This document shows, in pieces, positions 56,255 through 64,000 of a stretch of 64,000 nucleotides of DNA (within the stretch, counting starts at the first letter, position 1; every line of letters begins with the position of its first letter). The notes under the pieces were generated by a model. That model did not search any database, had not been told where the DNA came from, and worked only from the letters and a program-made list of their open reading frames with translations. Position numbers and translations under genes: made by a program. This stretch comes from Podarcis raffonei (lineage: Eukaryota; Chordata; Lepidosauria; Squamata; Lacertidae): NCBI RefSeq assembly GCF_027172205.1, contig NC_070614.1, forward strand, positions 50,656,001 to 50,720,000. The letters are read 5' to 3'.

Positions 56255-56705
56255 AATGTTGTTGTTGTTTAGTTGTTTAGTCGTGTCCAACTCTTTGTGA
56301 CCCCCTGGACCAGAGCACGCCAGGCACTCCTGTCTTCCACTGCCTCCCGCAGTTTGCTCAAACTCATGTTCGTAGCTTCAAGAACACTGTCCCACCATCT
56401 CGTCCTCTGTCGTCCCCTTCTCCTTGGGCCCTCCATCTTTCCCAACATCAGGGTCTTTTCCAGGGAGTCTTCTCTTCTCATGTGGTGGCCAAAGTCTTGG
56501 AGCCTCAGCTTCAGGATCTGTCCTTCCAGTGAGCACTCAGGGCTGATTTCCTTCAGGATGGAGAGGTTTGATCTTCTTGCAGTCCATGGGACTCTCAAGA
56601 GTCTCCTCCAGCACCAGAATTCAAAAGCATCCATTCTTCGGCGATCAGCCTTCTTTATGGTCCAGCTCTCACTTCCATACATCACAACTGGAAAAATAAC
56701 CAATG
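56255..56705 (-). mobile_element. Bov-B LINE 3' fragment
   Basis: Minus strand, VVMYGSESWTIKKADRRRMD to GVTKSWTRLNN with the usual tail. Confidence 0.92.
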
Positions 56706-57990
56706 TACTGTGCTACAAAATAAATAAGACAGTATTGCAGATGATAAAAATTAAAATCACCTTTTTTCTTAAAAAAACAAGGGATTGGATGAGATGAGCG
56801 CCAATGTCCTTTCCAACTCTATGATTATATGACTCTAGACACACATACATACAAACATTCTCAAAACTCATCCTACCTCTATTTATTTACTGCCTTTATG
56901 TCCAATGAGCAGAAGGTGGTGCAAACATGGTTCTCTCATTCATTCATATATATATATAATTAAAAATTTTGTTTTACAATTTAAAATACTCATTTTTACA
57001 TCCTCAAGCTATCAATGACTTCCCTTCTTCTCTTTCCATGGTTCATTTTGCATATCATAAATCCCGGCATAGTTTACAAAGACCGAACCATTCAGTGTTC
57101 CATTATTACATCCATCAAGACTTATTTACACTGTTGAGTTTCTCTTAATCCTGCCAACGTTTTCGGCTGTACGCAATTTCCCCCCATTCATTCAATAAAT
57201 GTTTTCCAATCTTCTCTAAACATATGTTCTTCTTGTTCTCATATTCTATATGTTAAGTCTGCAAGCTGCGCATATTCCGTCAACTTGAGTTGCCATTCTT
57301 CTTTGGCTGGGGCCTTGCTTGTTTTCCATTTTGGGGCTAATGAAACACGGGCCGCAGTAGTGACATACATAAATAATGTGCGTACATGGTTCTCGTAACT
57401 GTCATTTTACCCTCACGTCAACTCTGTGAGGTAGGCTAGGCTGCAAGAGGCAGCAACTGGCCCAAGCAAGCTTCGTGGCCAAGTGGGAATTCGAACCCTG
57501 GTCTCTCCTGGGTCCTAGTCCAGCACTCCAAATACCACACCACACATGTAACTGAATGTCGGCGAGGAGGCGCATCAGGGACCCTGAGGTGAGGGCTCAG
57601 CCCCTGCAGGAACCCCCGGGAGACCCCGCGGCCGAGGGACCCCCATCGCCCCTCTGCTTCCCCTCCCCTAACGAAGCCCAAACGGGGTGTTGTGTATGGG
57701 GGGGTCGCCCTTCATTTTTGGGGTCCCCCACTGACAACCCCCCCTCCAGCTATGGCCCAGCTATGGGGCCTTTTATCCCTCCTTTGTGGGGTCTCTCTCC
57801 CTTAAACAACACCTTATCCCTCCTTTTTTGGGGGGTGGGGTTGTGATCCCCATTTTAGGCGGGGTCCCCTCTGCATTTTAATGTTTTAATGTTGTATTTT
57901 AATCTTGTTTTTAAGTTGTATTCATTCAACTTGTTTATATTATTGTTTGTTAGCTACCCTGAGCCCGGCCTTGGCTGGGGAGGGCGGGGT

Positions 57991-58024
<34 letters not shown>

Positions 58025-58434
58025 CAGGAGTCAGCAAATTTTTTCAGCAGGGGCCCAGTCCACTGTCCCACAGACCTTGTGGGGGGCCAGTGGCGTAGCG
58101 TGGGGGGTGCAGGGGGGACCGGCCGCACCGGGCGCAACATCTGGGGGTTAGGGTTAGGGGGGCACAAATCCACAGGTTAGGGGGTGCAAATTACTTGCCT
58201 TGCCCCGGGTGCTGACAACCCACGCTACGCCACTGTGGGGGGCCGGACTATATTTTGAAAAAAGTTAAAAATGAACAAATTCCTATGCCCCACAAATAAC
58301 CCAGAGAAGGATTTTAAATAAAAGGGCACATTCTACTCATGTAAAAACACGCTGATTCCCAGACCGTCCGCAGGCCAGATTTAGAAGGCGATTGGGCCGG
58401 ATCCGTCCCCCGGGCCTTAGTTTGCCTACCCATG
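58025..58434 (-). mobile_element. hAT-like element interrupted by another hAT
   Basis: CAGGAGTCAGCAAATTTTTT to GCCTACCCATG, split at 58088 by the element annotated next. Confidence 0.82.
58088..58235. mobile_element. Nested hAT-like MITE, CAGTGGCGTAGC ends
   Basis: 148 bp with inverted ends CAGTGGCGTAGCGTGG and CCACGCTACGCCACTG and the 8-bp duplication TGGGGGGC on both sides. Confidence 0.85.
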
Positions 58435-58559
58435 CTCTTCTTCCTCCGTTTTCCTCGCAGTCCCCAAACATCTGTAGGGCACAAGTTTGGGGAAAGGATG
58501 CTCTGAAGCACCATGCAAATGGATTGCAATAGTTCAAGAAGAAAAACAAGACCCCTATC

Positions 58560-58915
58560 ATCATCAGTATACCTAAAGGAGCGTCTCCACCTCCATCGTT
58601 CTGCCCGGACACTGAGGTCCAGGGCTGAGGGCCTTCTGGCAGTTCCCTCCCTGCGAGAAGCCAAGTTACAGGGAACCAGGCAGAGGGCCTTCTCGGTGGT
58701 GGCGCCCTTCCTGTGGAATGCCCTCCCACCAGATGTCAAAGAGAAAAACAACTACCAGACTTTTAGAAGACATTTGAAGGCAGCCCTGTTTAGGGAAACT
58801 TTTAATGTTTAATAAGTTATTGTATTTTAGTGTTCTGTTGGAAGCCGCCCAGAGTGGCTGGGGAAACCCAGACAGATGGGCAGGGTATAAATAATAAATC
58901 ATCATCATCATCAAA
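58560..58915 (+). mobile_element. L2/CR1-like LINE 3' end
   Basis: Encodes RAFSVVAPFLWNALPPDV and FRRHLKAALFRETFNV, then the GCCGCCCAGAGTGGCTGG tail with (ATC)n. Confidence 0.78.
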
Positions 58916-59239
58916 CATTTGAATGTTAGCAGGCTCCTCAAACGAGGAATGGATTTCTTCCTGCAGCACATAGTTAAACTATGGGACTCCCTGCCACAGG
59001 AAGCCGTGATGCCCACTAGGCAAGATGGTGTTAAACGAGGACTCGGAAAATTCATGGAGGAGGAAGCTATTGATCGCTACTAGCCAGAATGACTATGCTC
59101 TGCCTACACAGCTGGAAGGCAGTAAACGCGTCTGAATACCAGTTGTTGGAAAACGCAGGAAGGGAGAGGGGGTCTTGTATTCGAATTCTGCTTGTGGGTT
59201 TCCCATTTGGGTACCTGGCGAACAGGAGGCTGGTCTAGG

Positions 59240-59900
59240 TGGGGCGTTATGTTTTTGTGTTTTCATTTTTTAGAATTACCGGTACACACATGCACACGCA
59301 CTTGGACGGAACATTTAAGGGATGGAAGTTTGCTCTGAAATGCAGTGGGGTGGCTGGAGGGAATCTGAGGAGGTGGGGGGGTGGGGACACACAACAGGCC
59401 TTTTACGACTTTTTATTGTGGCCCTAGAGATTGTAAGATGGTGACCAGCTTGTGGGAAACTGCAGGCAACGGCGATTCTCACCGCCATAAAAAAGCGGAG
59501 GTGTCAGAAATGGCCGGCACCCCTCCTGCCACCCTCTCACACCCCACAACCCCCATAAGCCAGAAGGGGGAGGCCACCCCTTGAAGAAGAAGAAGATGAG
59601 AAGTTTCCCATCGGCAAAGAAGACGGGAGGTGCCACCCCCAAGCCAGACATTTGGAGGTGGAGGCGAAGAGAAGCAGCCATGGCAGAATTTTGCAATAAT
59701 TATGAATGGTGGGGAAGGGGAAGGAATTTATCCACCCGCTTGCGTAAATGTTAGACCTCCCTCTCAATTCTGAAATTCAGTGCTGCAAGACAGGGTGGCA
59801 AAATTTGTCAGAGGTGTTTTTTTCTTTCCCTCTTTCCCAGAACCCAATGAAGGCCCAGGACAGATAATTCTTCACACAGCACATATTTGTTGCTGTCGTC
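59240..59900. other. Unassigned unique sequence
   Basis: GA-rich, with no repeat or gene recognised. Confidence 0.3.
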
Positions 59901-60143
59901 GTTTTTTTGAGTTTTATTTATTTATTAACGTTCTTATATTACATTGGTAAACATTATCATATTACATCACAAGGCTTATTATAATATAATTTTCAGCATG
60001 TATACAAAGATTATATACCTAAAGAAAAGAAGCAAGGAGAAAAAACGATTCCAAAATCATATATATACCAACACTTTGGATTTCCTGTCTATCCCGTTGT
60101 ATATTCCTTTTTTTACAAATGAATGTACTCTTATTATTGTATA

Positions 60144-60374
60144 CAGTGGTACCTTGGGTTACAGATGCTTCAGGTTACATATGCTTCAGGTTACAGACTC
60201 CGCTAACTCAGAAATATTACCTCGGCTTAAGAACTTTGCTTCAGGATGAGAACAGAAATCGTGCGGCGGCAGTGGGAGGCCCCATTAGCTAAAGTGGTGA
60301 TTCAGGTTAAGAACAGTTTCAGGTTAAGAACGGACCTCCGGAACGAATTAAGTACTTAACCCAAGGTACCACTG
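60144..60374. mobile_element. Tigger/pogo-like MITE inside L1-like DNA
   Basis: CAGTGGTACCTTGGGTTACA to AACCCAAGGTACCACTG with TA flanks; splits an AT-rich L1-like 3' end. Confidence 0.8.
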
Positions 60375-60717
60375 TATTTCTTTACATTTTATCTAATACA
60401 TTCCTATATCAATATATACCCTAGGTCTTATTTCTCAACTCCGTCTCTCTCCAACGTCAGTTGGATGCTAGCATAGATAGCGAACCTTTACTGTATTTTT
60501 GAACATATGTCTTATATCTATCCCACTTTTCCATTAGGCAATTCAAAACACACAGCACATAGTTAAACTATGGAACTCATTTCCACAAGAGGCAATGGTG
60601 GCCATCAGTTGCGGCGAGTCTCAGGCAGGGAGAACGCTGTCATGCTCAAGTCCTGACTGAGGGGTTTCCCATGGAGACATCTTGGTTGGCCACGGGGAGA
60701 ACAAGAAGCTGGGCAAG

Positions 60718-61205
60718 TCGCAAAGTATTGGAAGACGCAAGATCTACCCACTCTGGAAGAATGGCAGATGAAACTGATTGACTGTATGGGATTGGCAGAA
60801 TTGACGAGCAGAATCCGTGACCAGGGAGAAGAGTCGGCTGAAGAAGATTGGAAAAAATTTAAGGACTATTTACAGAAACATTGTAAAATTTAAGAAAGTT
60901 AGATGGTGTTGGATTGAAATTGAGAGGTTTCTAGCTGCAATGATATATAAGAACATAGATGGGGAAAAGAAAGGGTTTGAAAAATAAGGTAATGTTACAA
61001 GCTGTAATGCTTTAAATGAAGGATTTGCTGAACAAATAATCTTAATTGGGATACAAGAAGGAGAAGTATGAGGAGGTCTGAGAAATTTGTTATTTAAAAG
61101 TATGGTTTATGAATTTTATGCCTTTGTTTAATGTTTCTGTTTGTTTTGTTTGTTTGTTTGTTTAAAAAATGGGAAAACTTAATAAATATTCTTTAAAAAA
61201 AAAAG
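60718..61205 (+). mobile_element. L1-type LINE 3' end
   Basis: Translation YWKTQDLPTLEEWQMKLIDC, then DWKKFKDYLQKHC and a stop. A 3' UTR and A-rich tail end near 61205. Confidence 0.75.
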
Positions 61206-61482
61206 AAGAAGCTGGGCAAGTCGGGCCCTTGACTTGATCCGGCAAGCAAGGCTCAGGTTTTCTTCCGGCGTTATTTTATATTTACTTATTTATTGCATTT
61301 CTATACCCCCTTTATCTCCCAAGGGCCTCAGGGTGGCATACGTGGTTCGACTCCTTCCCATTTCGTTCTCACAAAAACCCTGTGAGGTAGATTAGACTAA
61401 GAGATTGGCCCAAGGCCACCCAGTGATTTTCATGGCTGAGTGGGAATTCGAACCCTGCTCTCACCAGTTCAACGCTTTAACC

Positions 61483-61971
61483 CAGGGGCCAGCAAAGTTT
61501 GTCAGCAGGGAGCCGGTCCACTGTCCCTCAGACCTTGTGGGGGCCAGACTATATTTTTTTGGGGGGGAGGGAAACGAACGAATTCCTATGCCCCACAAAT
61601 AACCCAGAGATACATTTTAAATAAAAATACACATTCTGCTCATGGAAAAACACACTGATTCTAAGACCGTCCGCAGGCCGGATTTAGAAGGCAATTGGGC
61701 CGCATCTGGCCCCCAGGCCTTAGTTTGCCTACCCATGGGTTAAAGTATGGGTAGGCAAGCTAAGACCCGGGGGCCGGATCCGGCCCAATCACCTTCTAAA
61801 TCCATTTTTTTACATGAGTAGAATGTGTCCTTTTATTTAAAATGTATCTCTGGGTTATTTGTGGGGCATAGGAATTGGTCGATTTCCCCCCCTCCAAAAT
61901 ATAGTCTGGCCCCCCACAAGGTCTGAGGGACAGTGGACCGGCCCCCTGCTGAAAAAGTTTGCTGACCACTG
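61483..61971. mobile_element. Head-to-head pair of hAT-like copies
   Basis: A minus copy (61483-61737) and a plus copy (61746-61971) of the same family meet at their CATGGGTAGG ends with about 8 bp between, making a large imperfect palindrome. Confidence 0.75.
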
Positions 61972-61974
61972 CTA

Positions 61975-62790
61975 ACCATTAAACCACACAGTCTCTCTCT
62001 CTCTCTCCACCCTCTCTCTATTTAAAAAAAAATCAAAATTGTTTACAACAACTTCTCTCTATAATAAAAATATGTAAAATAAATTTTTAAAAATCAACTA
62101 TTATGGAAATATGTTTTCTTAGTTGCCTGCATAAGCCTGGCAGAATAGAAAAGCTGTCAAGGATGGTCTTAGTGGCCTCTAACTTAGCTTTTTCAAAAAG
62201 CAGATAAATTAACAGAGGTTGTTATCAACAGCCCTTCTGTACTCAATGGAGCCCCCAGGACCAGGGATGGTGTATCTGAAAATATGCCCTGCTTGTGGGC
62301 ATTCTGGAGCGATCATTTTAGCCCACTGTTGGAAGCAGTGGATCTTTGGTGTGGTTTGGGGGGAGGGGGGTGTTATTGTGCTTTTGTTTAGATTTTTGGC
62401 CTCAAAAGAGTTAGCAGCAGGAGAAAGCATCGTGCAAAACGCCTGTTTATTCTGATTCAAACCAGACCTGTCCTCTTTCTGCCGTGCCATACAAAATAAA
62501 CTCTCATTTTGCACTCACAGCCCCCATTCCAGGGTTGAATTTGAAACTCCCCAAGGCTCAGCCCCAGAACCCGATTCCAATGCAGAGGGCTTGGGAAGGA
62601 ATATCGAACAGGAAAGTGTTCTTGTGCATGTTCAGAGTGCATCGGTGTGGACCCTGCCTGGAAATTGAAGAATATGATTTCTGACAGGACTGAGAATCAC
62701 AGAACCAGGGACAGAGAACTTTAAAGCGTCAAGACCGAGATGTGGAAAATATGAAAACAACAAGAAGAGGCAGGATGGAAGATATTGGAG
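61975..62790. other. Unassigned sequence
   Basis: Short (TC)n at 61990-62010 and an A-rich run; nothing else recognised. Confidence 0.3.
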
Positions 62791-62799
62791 ATACACTTC

Positions 62800-63020
62800 A
62801 AAGGTCCACACTATGGGGAGCTGGAAAAGGACTGGGTGAATATGCTCCCATGGCAGGGACCCCGTGAGGAGCCTCGCTGCAGCATTCTGCACCCGCTGGA
62901 GTTTCTGGGACAGCTTCAAGGGCAGCCCCGCGTAGAGCGAATTACAGTAGTCAAGCCTGGAGGTGACCGTCGCATAGATCACTGTGGAAGAAGAAACCTT
63001 TCTCCGCTTACGCACTCTTT
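62800..63020 (-). mobile_element. L2-like LINE internal fragment
   Basis: Minus strand translation SRLDYCNSLYAGLPLKLSQK, then LQRVQNAAARLLTGS, the conserved L2/CR1 reverse-transcriptase block. Confidence 0.8.
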
Positions 63021-63088
63021 GTTCTGGAGAAGCAGAATTATGGACTCGATGGGGAGCCCTTTAGCAGTTTGATTCGGCACCAGCCCAG

Positions 63089-63833
63089 GGGTCCCCAAAC
63101 TAAGGTCCATGGGCCGGGTAAGGCCCGAGGGACTCGTTTATCCGGCCCGCAGCGACCCCTGCCACCCGCTGCCACCGCCCGCTCTTACCGCCGCTGCACC
63201 GCTGCCCATTTCTGGGTCAGAGGAGCACCGGAAATAGCTTGTGCGCATGTGCAAGCGTTATTTGCGCATGCGCAAGCGTATTTCCATGGCGCTGTGGGTT
63301 AAACCACAGAGCCTAGGACTTGCTGATCAGAAGGCTGGCAGTTCAAATCCCCGCGACAGGGTGAGCTCCCATTGCTCGGTCCCTGCTCCTGCCAACCTAG
63401 CAGTTCGAAAGCACATTAAAGTGCAAGTAGATAAATAGGTACCACTCCGGCGGGAAGATAAACGGCATTTCCGTGCGCTGCTCTGGTTCACCAGAAGCAG
63501 CTTAGTCATGCTGGCCACATGACCCGGAAGCTGTACGCCGGCTCCCTCGGCCAATAAAGCGAGATGAGCGCCGCAACCCCAGAGTCGGCCACGACTGGAC
63601 CTAATGGTCAGGGGTCCCTTTACTTTAAGTGTTATTTCCAGGGCACATCTGGGTCAGAGGAGGCCTGTGCACATGCACACAAGCTATTTCTGGTGCTCAT
63701 CCGACCCGGAAGTGCGCCGGAAATAGCGTGTGCGCACGCATATGGGCACGTGCTCCCGCGCCCTCCAGCCCGCTGTGCGATCGGCGCTGGAGACACCGGC
63801 CCAAGATGCGGCAATTTTGCTGACCCCTGCTGT
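63089..63833. mobile_element. hAT-like element of another family, with SINE insert
   Basis: CAGGGGTCCCCAAACTAAGG to TTTTGCTGACCCCTG, GC-rich body with repeated TGCGCATGCGCAA; interrupted by a Sauria SINE. Confidence 0.6.
63289..63628 (+). mobile_element. Sauria SINE inside a hAT-like element
   Basis: Inserted in the element at 63089-63833 and flanked by the repeat TATTTCCA on both sides. Confidence 0.85.
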
Positions 63834-64000
63834 AGCCCTTCTCCTGGCAGGAGTTGTCCACCTTTGAGACCCCTCCCCTGGGCCTTTTGTCTCTAGAGAG
63901 AGGTGAACATCTGTCTGGGCAGCTACTCACCAACCCCAATCTTGCCTCTAACAAAGAGAAGCTTATAAAAACCAGAGAGGGGTGTTGACTGGCCATAAAG

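Noticed and set aside
58140-58185. TTAGGG units suggesting an interstitial telomere
   Set aside because: Only two or three units, and they lie inside the nested hAT element as part of its own sequence.

Overview
The window looks like nuclear DNA of a squamate reptile, most likely a lizard. It is dense in Sauria-type tRNA-derived SINEs, 3' fragments of Bov-B (RTE) LINEs, L2/CR1/L1 LINE tails, and many young-looking non-autonomous DNA transposons. I cannot name the species from sequence alone. Every call rests on reading the bases and on memory of the protein and RNA families; no search was run.

Three host protein genes can be rebuilt exon by exon, all on the minus strand, with reading frames matching across every splice junction. 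AURKB (Aurora kinase B, 361 aa) has its stop at 13.57 kb, its start codon at 23.36 kb, and a non-coding first exon in a CpG-rich promoter at 26.2 kb. TMEM107 (ciliary transition-zone membrane protein, 140 aa) has its stop at 30.27 kb, its start codon at 39.20 kb, and a possible UTR exon at 41.5 kb. HES7 (bHLH-Orange repressor of the segmentation clock, 226 aa) runs from 45.68 to 49.91 kb. Between AURKB and TMEM107 lies a U8 snoRNA gene (SNORD118, minus) with a full snRNA-type promoter. Six tRNA genes (Gly-GCC twice, Ser-TGA, Ala-CGC, Thr-AGT, Glu-CTC) lie in and around the TMEM107-HES7 interval. The content matches human 17p13.1, but the gene order in the direction of transcription (HES7, TMEM107, SNORD118, AURKB) is the reverse of what I remember for human.

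The most interesting signal is inside TMEM107. Two different copies of the fourth coding exon exist (33474-33570 and 31872-31968). Each is exactly 97 nt, open, in the right phase, has good splice sites, and encodes a recognisable but clearly different version of the same membrane segment. The intron before them starts with a perfect minor-spliceosome (U12) donor, and both acceptors carry a similar U12-like branch motif. The first copy ends in an ordinary U2 donor, so joining the two copies to each other would mix spliceosomes and would also shift the frame. This is the expected layout of a mutually exclusive exon pair.

Layout: 0-7 kb, repeats then a repeat-poor stretch with no gene recognised; 7.0-7.6 kb, orphan CpG island; 8-13 kb, repeats including an LTR fossil; 13-26 kb, AURKB; 27 kb, SNORD118; 28-41.5 kb, TMEM107 with a tRNA in an intron; 42-44 kb, tRNA cluster; 45-50 kb, HES7; 50-64 kb, almost only repeats plus one tRNA-Glu.
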